Shown piece after piece: positions 27,163 to 36,157 of a stretch of DNA of 64,000 nucleotides. The stretch is taken from the NCBI GenBank assembly GCA_902791985.1, contig CADAYD010000017.1:1-64000 (forward strand), written 5' to 3'. Each line of letters opens with the position of its first letter. Position 1 is the stretch's first letter. The notes under the pieces were generated by a model, which did no database searches, was not told the origin of the DNA, and worked only from the letters and a program-made list of their open reading frames with translations. Made by a program: the position numbers and the translations under genes. The DNA comes from an uncultured bacterium (GTDB lineage Bacteria; Cyanobacteriota; Vampirovibrionia; Gastranaerophilales; Gastranaerophilaceae).

Positions 27163-27666
27163 ATGTATGAAGTAAAAAAAGAAATATATTTGGATTTTAC
27201 AAAGAACCAAAAATCTGCTTTGTGTAATTATTTGCGGGCACTTGTAAAAAAATGCCAGAATTTAACCGAAAAAGAGATTTTTGACAAATTTATAGATGAT
27301 GAAAAATATTATTTTGAGTTGAATTGTTCTAAATTTGAATTTTTGAAAGATATTTTATTTGAGGATTGGTTTAAAAAGGATACAGAAAAATTTATTCATG
27401 AATGTAAAAAATATTATGATTACAAAAAATCACAGCGTCCGATTATAGAAGCAAATAAGGCTTTTGAGAAACAAAAACGTGAATTTCTTAAAAAATTGAA
27501 GATGGCAAACGACCATCCGACTAAAAAACAATTATATTATTATGATAAATTGTGTAAAAAATACGACATAGAAAAAAAAGAATTAGTGTCAAAACTTGAA
27601 GCGATGGAAGAAATAGATAAAATTATTAAAGAACATGATTTGCGTTTTAAGCAAGAAGAGGACTAA
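27163..27666 (+). CDS. Charged coiled-coil protein upstream of prmC
   Basis: 167 residues, about 40 percent charged, all-helical (for example KAFEKQKREFLKKLKMANDH). No signal peptide, membrane helix or known motif; one Tyr-rich stretch KYYDYKKSQRP. It begins directly after a consensus promoter and ends adjacent to the prmC start, so prmC is translated from the same mRNA. Function unknown; the link to peptide release is only positional. Confidence 0.7.
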   Translation: MYEVKKEIYLDFTKNQKSALCNYLRALVKKCQNLTEKEIFDKFIDDEKYYFELNCSKFEFLKDILFEDWFKKDTEKFIHECKKYYDYKKSQRPIIEANKAFEKQKREFLKKLKMANDHPTKKQLYYYDKLCKKYDIEKKELVSKLEAMEEIDKIIKEHDLRFKQEED

Positions 27667-28500
27667 ATGTTAATAACAGATATAGTAAAAATTTTAACAG
27701 ATGCAGGAATTGAGCAAAATGAGGCAAATATCGAGGTTAAGATGCTTATTGAACATTTTGCAGGTTATGGAATTTCTGATATTATTTTGGGTAAAAAGTT
27801 GGATGAAGAAAAACTTAAGATTGTTGAACAAAAAGCAAAACTTCGTGCTACTACCCGTCAACCTATCCAATATATTATAGGGGAGGCTGATTTCATGGGA
27901 GAAAAGTTTATTGTTAATCCATCTGTATTGATACCACGTGATGAAACAGAAATTTTTGTTCGTAAGGTTGTTGAAATCATTAATGAAAATAGCTTTAAAT
28001 CAGTGCTTGATATTGGTACCGGTTCAGGTTGTATCGCTTGCATGATAGCAAAATTGACAAATGCGACCGTAATCGGTGCGGATATATCTTTTGAAGCACT
28101 TGAAACGGCGTTTAAAAATATGGAAAAATTAGGGCTGTTCAATAGAGCACTCTTTAGAAAATCCGATTTATTTTCAATGATACGAAATGATGAGAAATTT
28201 GACGTAATCGTATCAAATCCGCCATATATTCCTTATTCATTGAAAAAAAATATTCAAAAGGAAGTAACTTTTGAACCTGATACGGCACTTTATACAAAAG
28301 ATGAAAAAGGCCTTGAATTTTATGAAAAGATAATTAAAGATGCTCCGAAATTTTTGACTGAAAAAGGTTATCTGCTTTTTGAACTTGGAATAAATGAAAG
28401 TCTTGAAGTTGCACAAATTATGAAAGATGCAGGATTTAAAAATATTCAAATTATAAAAGACCTTGCAAATATTGACAGAGTAATTTGGGGGCAAATATAA
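27667..28500 (+). CDS. prmC: Release factor glutamine methyltransferase PrmC
   Basis: 277 residues. An N-terminal helical domain precedes a Rossmann methyltransferase with VLDIGTGSGCIA (SAM-binding) and the catalytic NPPYIP, which methylates the Gln of the GGQ motif in RF1 and RF2. IPRDETE is also a family motif. AGAGGA inside the end of the upstream gene serves as ribosome site. Its substrate RF2 is encoded at 55.8-56.9 kb. Confidence 0.95.
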   Translation: MLITDIVKILTDAGIEQNEANIEVKMLIEHFAGYGISDIILGKKLDEEKLKIVEQKAKLRATTRQPIQYIIGEADFMGEKFIVNPSVLIPRDETEIFVRKVVEIINENSFKSVLDIGTGSGCIACMIAKLTNATVIGADISFEALETAFKNMEKLGLFNRALFRKSDLFSMIRNDEKFDVIVSNPPYIPYSLKKNIQKEVTFEPDTALYTKDEKGLEFYEKIIKDAPKFLTEKGYLLFELGINESLEVAQIMKDAGFKNIQIIKDLANIDRVIWGQI

Positions 28501-28591
28501 ACAATTGTTACGAAAATATTTTAAATTGAAATAATGGAGTAATATTTGTTTTTATATATTTAGAAGATAAAACATTCAAGGAGAGTTTGTG

Positions 28592-28969
28592 ATGGCTGAA
28601 GAGATAATGTCAATAGAGGAGCTCAGGAGAGCGCAGGCTGCTGCACAAGCACAAGGTACCAGTATAACTAACTATGAACAATGGGAATCCATTTTAGAAG
28701 ATTTTGATATTGCCGGTGTACAATCGACAGGCACTTATGCAGGTGATGTTAAATTGCACGAGCGTATAATTGCGCAGGTTCAGGAGATGATTAATGAGGC
28801 TGTCGAAGAACAAAATGTTCAAAAAGTTCAGCCGCATAACGATGATATAACTAAAACTGATCAAAAAACAACTCAAGATAAAGAGCAGGTTGTAAAAGCC
28901 AATGTTGTAAACGCAACGAGTTCAACAATCATGGCTGATTATATGAAGTACTATCACCTTTTGAGCTAG
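28592..28969 (+). CDS. Small soluble helical protein, unknown
   Basis: 125 residues from ATG 28592, 8 nt after AAGGAG; GTG at 28589 is an alternative. The sequence is Gln/Glu/Ala-rich (EELRRAQAAAQAQGTS, then IIAQVQEMINEAVEEQNVQ) with a disordered Thr/Lys-rich part and a short C-terminal helix MADYMKYYHLL. No known domain. It overlaps the 3' end of lepB by 4 nt on the opposite strand. Confidence 0.65.
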   Translation: MAEEIMSIEELRRAQAAAQAQGTSITNYEQWESILEDFDIAGVQSTGTYAGDVKLHERIIAQVQEMINEAVEEQNVQKVQPHNDDITKTDQKTTQDKEQVVKANVVNATSSTIMADYMKYYHLLS

Positions 28970-29658
28970 ATTGTACTTTTTAATCTGTGCAAAACTTTTA
29001 TGCGCTTAAATGGCCAAAATATGAACACTGCACGACCTACAAAGCGGTCTTTTTTTAATACTCCCCAATAACGGCTGTCTTGGGAGTTTCCTCTATTATC
29101 GCCCATCATAAAGAATTCATCATTGCCAAGTTTAAACGGCCCGCATTTCATTAATCTGTCATCGTACATCAATTGTTTTTGGATTTCCGGCGCAGGACAA
29201 AGCGGGTATTCATAAGCGCTTTTTATGTAATCTTCTTTATATTTTTTGTCATTGATATAAACATATGCAGAACTGTCTTTTTCAAATTTAATTTCAATTT
29301 TTTCCCCCGGAAGCCCCACTACACGTTTAATATATGCAACATCTTTGCATAAGATTCCGGTAAGTCTTGATAATAGAGGTAGCGGTTTTCTTGATAATTT
29401 TGTTGCAGGAGGATAAAAAACCATTATATCTCCACGCTTTGGAGTGCTAAAAAATCTTGAAAAGCGTTCAACTATAATTCTATCGCCTTCTACAAGTGTC
29501 GGATTCATTGAACCTGAAGGTATCCAGCGGACTTCTCCGATGAAAAATCTTATTAAAATGACCATTACAACCACAAATACGATGGTGCTTATTGTTTCTC
29601 CCCACCAAGTTTTATTAAAATTGTCATATTTTTCTTTAAGTTTTTTAAAACTATTCAT
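28966..29658 (-). CDS. lepB: Signal peptidase I
   Basis: 230 residues. One N-terminal membrane helix (about 22-41), then box B PSGSM with catalytic Ser50, the Lys base in YIKRVVGLPG, and GDNRGNSQDSRYWG. It removes signal peptides from exported proteins at the inner membrane. The gene overlaps the end of the polyprenyl synthase gene by 8 nt and is the last gene of the murB-lepB operon. Confidence 0.95.
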   Translation of the reverse strand: MNSFKKLKEKYDNFNKTWWGETISTIVFVVVMVILIRFFIGEVRWIPSGSMNPTLVEGDRIIVERFSRFFSTPKRGDIMVFYPPATKLSRKPLPLLSRLTGILCKDVAYIKRVVGLPGEKIEIKFEKDSSAYVYINDKKYKEDYIKSAYEYPLCPAPEIQKQLMYDDRLMKCGPFKLGNDEFFMMGDNRGNSQDSRYWGVLKKDRFVGRAVFIFWPFKRIKVLHRLKSTI

Positions 29659-30526
29659 ATTTTAAAAGCTCCAAAAAATCTTCCAAACCTTTTGTATATT
29701 CATTTTGCTCAAACCCTTTAATTTCAAGGGTAGCATTGTTTATATAATTATTCAACAAATCTTTTGTTTTTTCAACTCCGGCTATATAATTTTCTGTGCT
29801 GCCTGAATATATAACAGGAGCATTATATATTCCATCTTTTATGTCATTACGTGTCGGTTTTGAATTATCATTTTGAATTAAATTCAATAAATCATCGCGT
29901 ATTTGAAAAGCAATACCTGCGTTTAATCCAAAATTTGAGGCTATATCATTCTTGCTATTATTTATTAAAAATGGTGTCACAAGTGCAGTTTCAAAAAGAT
30001 ATGCTGTTTTATTTTTGGATTTTTCGATGTAATCTTCGATTGTGCCAATCTTAAATCTTGTAAAATTTTGGTCAATTTCTCCAATGCACATTTTGTTCAT
30101 TGTATCTGAAATCATATCAATAAGTGTTATTACACCAATCTCGGTTAAAATTTTCATCGCTGTAGAAAGAAGATAATCTCCGGAAATTACTCCGAGTTTA
30201 TTCCCAAATTGATTTGATAATGTTTTTAACCCTCGCCTTGTGTCGCTTTCGTCGATAATATCATCATGAATTAATGATGCGCTATGGATAAGTTCTATTA
30301 CAGAGAGTGCTTTTAATTGTTTTTCGTTTATTTTCCCGTACATTGATTTGTAAAATAGAATCGAAAGTAAAGGTCTTATTCTTTTAGATGGTGCAGTCAA
30401 AAAATTGATGAGATGAGTATTTAGCGGTTCTGTTGTATTCATGTACTGAACCATATATTCTTCAATAAATTTTATTTCACCTGATGCAAGTTGTTTAATA
30501 TTATTGTATTTATTTTCAAAATTCAT
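29651..30526 (-). CDS. Polyprenyl diphosphate synthase (trans type)
   Basis: 291 residues. First aspartate-rich motif DDIID (in LIHDDIIDESDTRRG) and second motif RDDLLN, where Asn replaces the usual final Asp. It condenses isopentenyl diphosphate with allylic diphosphates to make a long isoprenoid such as a quinone side chain or the precursor of other lipids; chain length cannot be read safely. Its start overlaps the ftsQ stop (TAATG), so it is translationally coupled to the cell-wall cluster. Confidence 0.88.
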   Translation of the reverse strand: MNFENKYNNIKQLASGEIKFIEEYMVQYMNTTEPLNTHLINFLTAPSKRIRPLLSILFYKSMYGKINEKQLKALSVIELIHSASLIHDDIIDESDTRRGLKTLSNQFGNKLGVISGDYLLSTAMKILTEIGVITLIDMISDTMNKMCIGEIDQNFTRFKIGTIEDYIEKSKNKTAYLFETALVTPFLINNSKNDIASNFGLNAGIAFQIRDDLLNLIQNDNSKPTRNDIKDGIYNAPVIYSGSTENYIAGVEKTKDLLNNYINNATLEIKGFEQNEYTKGLEDFLELLKYE

Positions 30527-31461
30527 TATTGTTGTTCTTTATTTTTCGGTGTTTCGTTGTCATTTTGGAGTTTAAAGTAGTTTACTTTATCCCAGCTTAA
30601 ATCAATATATTTAATTTTTTCATTCACGCTGTTTAGGTGTGGAAGGATAGTATAAATTCTTTTAATTCTTTCAAATACTGTGCTGTCTAAAACTCCTAAT
30701 CTTATCGTTGTTGATTCGATTTTGACATATACGTCACTGGGGTTGCGCATATCGATATATTGAACTTTTTCTTTTGAATAAGTTTCAATTTCTTTTGCGA
30801 TTTTGTCAATATATTTTACTTTTTCTACAGTCCAGTCTTTTTGAAATTCAGGGTTTTTGGCGATAATTTTTAAAGTGGAATCAGATTCCGCAAGATGCAT
30901 AAAATTTTTGTGCGTAACGATAACATTATCTGTTGTAACAAATGCAACCGGCATTTTATTTATGTCAGGTTTTATTACAGCCATCGGGATTCGTTCTCTT
31001 ATGATAATTTGAATTCGTGCAGGGAATCCGTATCTGCGGACGTAAACGGTCTTTATTGCCGGAATTTTGTACAATTCGTGTTTTATTGGGGCAACCGGCA
31101 TCATAAATATTGGAATTGGAAAAACTCTAAGCTCCCTTAAAGAATTGTATAAAATATTTATTGGTACTATTTTGTTATTTATTATTTCTACTGTTTGTCC
31201 GTCAGGTTTTGAAAATGCATCAGTTCTTAAATACCAGCCGGGAAGAGTGATAAACAAATAAATACAGCCAACCAAAAATAAAAACAGAATAAATCTTAAA
31301 AAAGTTTTTAATCTGTTAAGTTTCTTTTTCTTTTTTCGGAGCTGGCGTTCTTTTTGTTTAATATGAACAGAATGTTTACCCATCTCAGCGGCATTTTTTA
31401 TTTGCTGAGAATAAGTGCTGTTTCTTTTTATTTCTTTTTCATTATTTTCTTCTTGCGGCAT
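30526..31461 (-). CDS. ftsQ: Cell division protein FtsQ
   Basis: 311 residues: a very basic cytoplasmic N-terminus (KQKERQLRKKKKKLNR), one membrane helix (about 54-73), then a POTRA-like domain (KTVYVRRYGFPARIQIIIRERIP) and a FtsQ beta domain (VKYIDMR..., IKYIDLSWDKVNYFK). FtsQ links early and late divisome proteins in the periplasm. Position after ddl and murB supports the call. Start overlaps the ddl stop. Confidence 0.85.
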   Translation of the reverse strand: MPQEENNEKEIKRNSTYSQQIKNAAEMGKHSVHIKQKERQLRKKKKKLNRLKTFLRFILFLFLVGCIYLFITLPGWYLRTDAFSKPDGQTVEIINNKIVPINILYNSLRELRVFPIPIFMMPVAPIKHELYKIPAIKTVYVRRYGFPARIQIIIRERIPMAVIKPDINKMPVAFVTTDNVIVTHKNFMHLAESDSTLKIIAKNPEFQKDWTVEKVKYIDKIAKEIETYSKEKVQYIDMRNPSDVYVKIESTTIRLGVLDSTVFERIKRIYTILPHLNSVNEKIKYIDLSWDKVNYFKLQNDNETPKNKEQQ

Positions 31462-32414
31462 TATTTATTTAGTCCTGCTCCGTTTAAAATAATTTGTACC
31501 AAATCGTCGTAACCTATACCCATAACCTTGCATTGAGCCGGCAGATCGCTTGTATCGGTCATTCCCGGAGAAGTGTTAATTTCAATGACATAAGGAATAC
31601 CATCATTACCTATCATCAAATCAACTCTTGAAACCCCACGGCAACCTGTAATTTCGTGTGCTTTTACGGAAATTTCTTTGACTTTTTTAGTTAATTCTTC
31701 ACTGAGTCTTGCAGGAAGAATAAAATCTGACATTCCTGCGGTGTATTTTGCCTCAAAATCGTACCATTCGTTTTTGGGTCTGATTTCAAGAATTTCTGTT
31801 GCAAAATTTTTGCCGTCCTGCTCTAAAACACCGACGGTTACAAAAAATCCGTTAATAAATTCTTCTATCAATACATCATCATTATATTTTATTGCTTCTT
31901 CGTATGCGGATTTCAATTCCTCTCTTGAATTGACTTTTGTCATCCCGAAACTTGAGCCTTCCGAAACAGGTTTTGTTATAACAGGGAATTTTAAATCAGC
32001 GGTTAATTTGTCTAAATCATCTCCTTTACGTACGAATGCTGATTTTGCAAGCGGAATATCTTTGCATGTTGATAAAACTTTTTTTGTGTATTCTTTGTTC
32101 ATACAGATAGCAGAACTCATAACCCCGCATCCTGTGTATGGGATGCCCAAAATTTCCAATATACCCTGAATACACCCATCTTCACCGTATTTGCCATGCA
32201 AAGCATTGTAGGCGTAATCAAATTTACCATCTTTTAATTTTTGTGCAATATCCTTATCGACTTCGACAAGCTGTGCATTTTTGTAGCCAAGTCTTTGGAG
32301 TGCACCGAAACAGTTTTTGCCCGAACGGCGAGATACTTCTGCTTCTGATGACATTCCTCCGCAAAGTACGGCTATTTTTGCGTTTTTATCTATTTTTGAA
32401 TTAATTTCTGCCAT
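31461..32414 (-). CDS. ddl: D-alanine--D-alanine ligase
   Basis: 317 residues. ATP-grasp enzyme with GGMSSEAEVS near the N-terminus, ALHGKYGEDG, KPVSEGSSFGM, and the C-terminal VIEINTSPGMT. Tyr in EAKYTAG fits a D-Ala-D-Ala rather than D-Ala-D-Lac enzyme. It makes the terminal dipeptide of the peptidoglycan stem. Its 5' end overlaps the murB 3' end by 25 nt in another frame. Confidence 0.95.
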   Translation of the reverse strand: MAEINSKIDKNAKIAVLCGGMSSEAEVSRRSGKNCFGALQRLGYKNAQLVEVDKDIAQKLKDGKFDYAYNALHGKYGEDGCIQGILEILGIPYTGCGVMSSAICMNKEYTKKVLSTCKDIPLAKSAFVRKGDDLDKLTADLKFPVITKPVSEGSSFGMTKVNSREELKSAYEEAIKYNDDVLIEEFINGFFVTVGVLEQDGKNFATEILEIRPKNEWYDFEAKYTAGMSDFILPARLSEELTKKVKEISVKAHEITGCRGVSRVDLMIGNDGIPYVIEINTSPGMTDTSDLPAQCKVMGIGYDDLVQIILNGAGLNK

Positions 32415-33292
32415 AATTTTAATTCCTCTTTACTTTTATTTCCCAAATATTTTATTTCGGGTTCAAGTTCAATATTATAAACTTCTTTGACCCGTTTTTT
32501 CATTTCGCACATCAACTCAAGAACATCTAATGATTTTGCGTTTCCTGTGTTGACTATAAAATTAGAATGATTACGCCAAACTCGCGCATCCCCTATCATA
32601 ATTTCTTTTGCTCCGACACTTTCAAGCAGTCTGCCTGCAGGGTTGCACGGCGGGTTTTTAAAGATACTTCCGCAATTTGGAAGTGCAAGTGTCGGCTGAT
32701 GTTTTCTGCGAAAATCGAGGTTTTCGTTCATTTGTTTTTTTATTTCGTCGGGATTTTGGGGTGTTAATTCAAAATCCGCTTTTAATACGATTAAATCGTC
32801 CTTTTCGCAGCGAGAAGTTCTGTAATCAAAGCCCATACGCTCTTTTTCAAAGGTTACAAGCCCCATTTTTCTTGAATAGCAAAGAACGGAGGTTATGCAG
32901 TCGCTTACGCACTGATTATGTGCAGATGCGTTCATATAGACTTCCCCTCCTACGCTTCCCGGGAAACCTATCATAAATTCAAGACCTGATAACCCTGCTT
33001 TGCATACTTCCTGAGAGAGTTTTGGACCTTTGACACCGCAGTCTGCCGTAACTTTATTCCCCTCGATAACTATATTATCCATTTTGTGGGTCAAAATTAT
33101 TTTGCCTTCATACCCTGCACTTGATACAAGAGTATTTGACAGATTGCCCACAACGGGAATGTTAGGGTATTTCTGTAAAAGCCGAACAAATTCATCGACA
33201 TTATCCGGAAAATATGCTTCGTCGATTTTTCCGCCGATTTTAAATGTCGTGTAATTTTTTATATCAAAATCTTTTTCAATATAATCAGTCAT
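32390..33292 (-). CDS. murB: UDP-N-acetylenolpyruvoylglucosamine reductase
   Basis: 300 residues. FAD-binding segments TTFKIGGK, GLEFMIGFPGSVGG and the catalytic Ser in GSIFKNP; a C-terminal Glu in LEPEIKYLG completes the active site. It reduces enolpyruvyl-UDP-GlcNAc to UDP-MurNAc. AAGGG lies upstream of the ATG and the leader carries a perfect hairpin. First gene of the murB-ddl-ftsQ-polyprenyl synthase-lepB operon. Confidence 0.95.
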   Translation of the reverse strand: MTDYIEKDFDIKNYTTFKIGGKIDEAYFPDNVDEFVRLLQKYPNIPVVGNLSNTLVSSAGYEGKIILTHKMDNIVIEGNKVTADCGVKGPKLSQEVCKAGLSGLEFMIGFPGSVGGEVYMNASAHNQCVSDCITSVLCYSRKMGLVTFEKERMGFDYRTSRCEKDDLIVLKADFELTPQNPDEIKKQMNENLDFRRKHQPTLALPNCGSIFKNPPCNPAGRLLESVGAKEIMIGDARVWRNHSNFIVNTGNAKSLDVLELMCEMKKRVKEVYNIELEPEIKYLGNKSKEELKLWQKLIQK

Positions 33293-33309
33293 TATAACCC
33301 TTATTGTAG

Positions 33310-33327
33310 GTCGAAGTTTGCTTCGAC
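33310..33327. repeat. Perfect hairpin in the murB leader
   Basis: GTCGAAG, TTTG, CTTCGAC: a 7-bp perfect stem 17 nt upstream of the murB ATG, without a following T-run. It may stabilise or regulate the leader, or be a small dispersed repeat. Confidence 0.45.
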
Positions 33328-33507
33328 GAATATAATAAAATTATAATACAAAACAGATAACCTATATATTTTTTATTATTTATTTACAATTAAATGTGAA
33401 TATTTTGGGTAAATCTTAATGTAAATAATTTTTTACAAAATAGCAACAAATTGTAGATTATTGTTTTATATTTTTTATAAAATATTACTTGTTTGTGAGG
33501 TATGTGT

Positions 33508-33792
33508 ATGATGATTAATAGTTTGCAGAATGTAGGTTTTGGTGCGAAGGCAAGGGTAGTGCCGGCAGGAGAAAAGAATATTGTTGTAACAAGTACCGGT
33601 GATGTGTTAACTCTTCCTGGGCAGCTTATCGGGAGCACAACAAAAGTTAAAGTTCTAAAAGACGGTACTTACAAAATTACAAGTTTACCATCTGTATATG
33701 GTGCAAAACCCACTACAAAAATTTTGACTGAAGAACAATTAATCGCTCAGTATGGTGACAAAGCAGGTAAGAATTTCCAAGCAGTTGCGTAA
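33508..33792 (+). CDS. Small lineage-type protein
   Basis: 94 residues from ATG 33508; GAGGT 6 nt upstream excludes the ATG at 33502, which would abut the ribosome site. N-terminus MMINSLQNVGFGAKARVVP has the Phe-x-Ala/Gly motif found in other proteins of the window. The middle is beta-rich (NIVVTSTGDVLTLPGQLIGS) and the end helical. No membrane segment. It interrupts the cell-wall cluster on the opposite strand and converges on the 85-residue gene. Function unknown. Confidence 0.65.
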   Translation: MMINSLQNVGFGAKARVVPAGEKNIVVTSTGDVLTLPGQLIGSTTKVKVLKDGTYKITSLPSVYGAKPTTKILTEEQLIAQYGDKAGKNFQAVA

Positions 33793-33817
33793 TTAAATAG
33801 GTTTAGAATAAATAATT

Positions 33818-34075
33818 CTATATTTTATTTTTTGTTTCTGCACTTTGCAAAATTCTTTCATCTCTTTCAAAAATATCCACATCAAGTTGTTTTCTTGCGC
33901 TAATTGCCTTTTCAATTCTTTGAGAAATCGCTTCAGCATCATGAATACTCTTTTGGGAATCAGCGTTTTTGAGTTGCTTACAGTATGAACCCATACAGTT
34001 AAAAACCATCGGATTATTAATTTGCTCATGAATTGGTTTATGAGCACTTTTTGGTATCGCTAAAATATGTACCAT
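33818..34075 (-). CDS. Small helical protein after murC
   Basis: 85 residues, chosen over an overlapping ORF in another frame because AAAGGAG lies 6 nt before this ATG and the composition is protein-like (charged helix HDAEAISQRIEKAISARKQLDVDIFERDERI). It starts 14 nt after the murC stop, so it belongs to that operon. Unknown function. Confidence 0.6.
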   Translation of the reverse strand: MVHILAIPKSAHKPIHEQINNPMVFNCMGSYCKQLKNADSQKSIHDAEAISQRIEKAISARKQLDVDIFERDERILQSAETKNKI

Positions 34076-34089
34076 TATAAACTCCTTTA

Positions 34090-35493
34090 TTATTTAACCT
34101 GCACTTCTTTGCTCAAATTCAACAATTCTGAACCTAATTTGGTGATTGTGCCTGCGCCAAGTCCGATTACGATGTCATTAGACTTTAAGTCTTTGTACAA
34201 TTCTTTTGCAACTTCTTCCATGCTGCCTGATATGTGCCTGCAAGGAATATCAGATTTTTCTTTAAACTCGTTTACAAATGCCTGTGAATTTACTCCGACA
34301 ATTTCATCTTCGCTTGCAGCGTAAACATCTGTTACGACAAGTTCATCAATTCCGTCAAACGCTTCCATAAACTCGTTCCAAAGGTTCTGCAAACGAGAAT
34401 ATCTGTGAGGTTGGAATACTGCAATTATTCTCTTGTCTTTAAAAGATTTTGAGCAAGACAAAGTTGCTTTGATTTCTGTCGGATGGTGTGCGTAATCGTC
34501 ATAAATCGTAATTCCGTTAAATTCCCCGACTTTTTGAAAACGTCTGCCCATACCTGTAAAGGTTTCAAAATGCTTATTGACTAAATTCATATCGACACCT
34601 GATATATGAAGGCTTGCCCAGACAGAAAGCGAATTATAAACATTATGAACCCCTTTAAGGCAGATTTTAAGCGTGGTTTGAAATTCGTCTTTGTAATAAA
34701 TATCAAAGGTGGTGAAATCTTCGCCATAGTTGATATTTTTAGCACTGTAGTCTGTGTTTCCTCCGATAGAAAACGTCATAAATTTTGCGTTATGTGCAAG
34801 TTCGTGCACCGAAAAATATTTTACAAGCCGTTTCACGCCCTCATTATCCATATTTGCGAGGATAATGCCGTTTTCACGCATGTTTGAAATGAAAGTTTCA
34901 AAGGTTTCCAAAATAGACTCTAAGCCGTTTTTGTAAAAATCAAGATGGTCAGGCTCTAAGTTGTTGACTACAACAAGGTTAGGGCTGTATTTGACTATGG
35001 TTCCGTCGCTTTCATCAAGTTCTGCGATAAAATATTTTGCATGAGCGCAATTTGCGTTGGTGTTGATTTCGGGGATAATTCCGCCGACAACATAAGACGG
35101 CTTTAAGCCTGCTTTTTCAAGCACATAAGAGCAAAGTCCAGAGGTTGTAGTTTTGCCGTGTGTTCCCGAGTATCCGATAAAATATTCTTCGTTCCTAGAA
35201 ATTTCCGCAAGCAAATCAGAACGATGCCAAATCGGCAACCCAAGTCGTTTTGCTTTTTGCATTTCGGGGTTAAACTCACGGATAGCGGTACTTGCAACCA
35301 CGATGCAATCGTCAGGCAAATTATCCTCGTTATGCCCGATGTAAACCTTTGCGCCCAAATCACGAACGCTTTTTACATATTTGCTGTCATAAATATCAGA
35401 GCCTGAAACCTCGTAACCGTTTTGCAAAAGATACTTTGCCAAACCGCTCATTCCGACTCCGCCTATTGCTATAAAATGATATTTCTTTTTCAT
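34090..35493 (-). CDS. murC: UDP-N-acetylmuramate--L-alanine ligase
   Basis: 467 residues. N-terminal Rossmann loop IGGVGMSGLAK, ATP loop SGTHGKTTTSG, ELDESDGT, and the C-terminal DDYAHHPTEI are MurC motifs. It adds L-Ala to UDP-MurNAc, the first stem-peptide step. GAGGG precedes the ATG. It lies upstream of murB in the same direction but is separated from it by the small gene pair. Confidence 0.95.
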   Translation of the reverse strand: MKKKYHFIAIGGVGMSGLAKYLLQNGYEVSGSDIYDSKYVKSVRDLGAKVYIGHNEDNLPDDCIVVASTAIREFNPEMQKAKRLGLPIWHRSDLLAEISRNEEYFIGYSGTHGKTTTSGLCSYVLEKAGLKPSYVVGGIIPEINTNANCAHAKYFIAELDESDGTIVKYSPNLVVVNNLEPDHLDFYKNGLESILETFETFISNMRENGIILANMDNEGVKRLVKYFSVHELAHNAKFMTFSIGGNTDYSAKNINYGEDFTTFDIYYKDEFQTTLKICLKGVHNVYNSLSVWASLHISGVDMNLVNKHFETFTGMGRRFQKVGEFNGITIYDDYAHHPTEIKATLSCSKSFKDKRIIAVFQPHRYSRLQNLWNEFMEAFDGIDELVVTDVYAASEDEIVGVNSQAFVNEFKEKSDIPCRHISGSMEEVAKELYKDLKSNDIVIGLGAGTITKLGSELLNLSKEVQVK

Positions 35494-35537
35494 AATTCCC
35501 TCATATATTATCCTGGCTAAAAATCCTAAATTATATA

Positions 35538-35843
35538 CTAATTTAAAACTGCAAAAATATTTTGGTATCTTGTTAAAATACGCAATATTTCAATTTTATT
35601 ATCTCTAATCCTATATGCGATTACAAAATTTTTCTTTATAGAGTATATTCTAACTGTTTTATCCGCTAAATCATTTTTAAGTGTTCCTGTTTCAGGATAA
35701 TTTGATAATAACTCAAATACTTTATAAAAAGTATCTATAAGATTAATTGCGGCTGTTTTATTATCAATTGCAATATAATCAAAAACGGTATTAATATCGT
35801 CCTTAGCAGAATCAGTAATTAAAACTTTTAACGGCTTACTCAT
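35538..35843 (-). CDS. ParE/RelE-type toxin
   Basis: 101 residues with the RelE/ParE fold order: LKVLITDSAKDDINTVFDYIA, a second helix, VRIYSIKKNFVIAYRI and IEILRILTRYQNIFAVL. ParE members poison gyrase and RelE members cut mRNA; the sequence looks closer to ParE, without certainty. Its ATG lies within the last codons of the antitoxin remnant (8-nt overlap), the usual coupling in such modules. The intact toxin next to a damaged antitoxin is odd. Confidence 0.82.
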   Translation of the reverse strand: MSKPLKVLITDSAKDDINTVFDYIAIDNKTAAINLIDTFYKVFELLSNYPETGTLKNDLADKTVRIYSIKKNFVIAYRIRDNKIEILRILTRYQNIFAVLN

Positions 35844-36017
35844 ATTTCTTTTTTATCTCATTTAAAAATTCAAAAGCATCGGATACATTATTTGCATTTG
35901 CATCATCAATCCCTTTTTGAATATCAGCATTAAGTTGTGCTAATTCTTTTTTAGAAATCCTTCTGCAATTTTTGAGCGAAGAAATCTTTCAATATTAGGT
36001 GTTAATGATATATCCAT
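35836..36017 (-). pseudogene. ParD-like antitoxin, frameshifted and shortened
   Basis: Starts with a good ribosome site (AAAGGAG) and encodes MDISLTPNIERFLRSKIAEG, a ParD-type strand and first helix, then FLKKN and a stop. In the -1 frame the sequence continues ELAQLNADIQKGIDDANANN... NEIKKKYE, a ParD-like C-terminus, up to the toxin start. The second helix of the ribbon-helix-helix fold is missing, so about 20 residues were deleted. The junction is A AAA AAG, a known -1 slippery heptamer in the correct phase, so a low level of full-length 60-residue product is conceivable. Confidence 0.7.
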
Positions 36018-36129
36018 AACATACTCCTTTGTCAGACACATTATATCAGAGATGTAACAAAACTTCAATGTTTTAAGATAAAAAGCAATTTTTTAAGAGA
36101 AAAATACTTTATAAATTTACAGGGGAATA

Positions 36130-36157
36130 TTAATGAGGATATTTTAATGAGGATATT
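36130..36157 (+). repeat. 14-bp tandem duplication at a start codon
   Basis: TTAATGAGGATATT occurs twice without a gap (36130-36143, 36144-36157). Each copy contains ATG and GAGGAT. The first ATG is out of frame and stops after four codons; the GAGGAT of copy one serves the ATG of copy two. Confidence 0.8.

Noticed and set aside
33793-34047. Alternative ORF overlapping the 85-residue gene
   Set aside because: No ribosome site, and the other frame has AAAGGAG at the right distance and a more protein-like composition.
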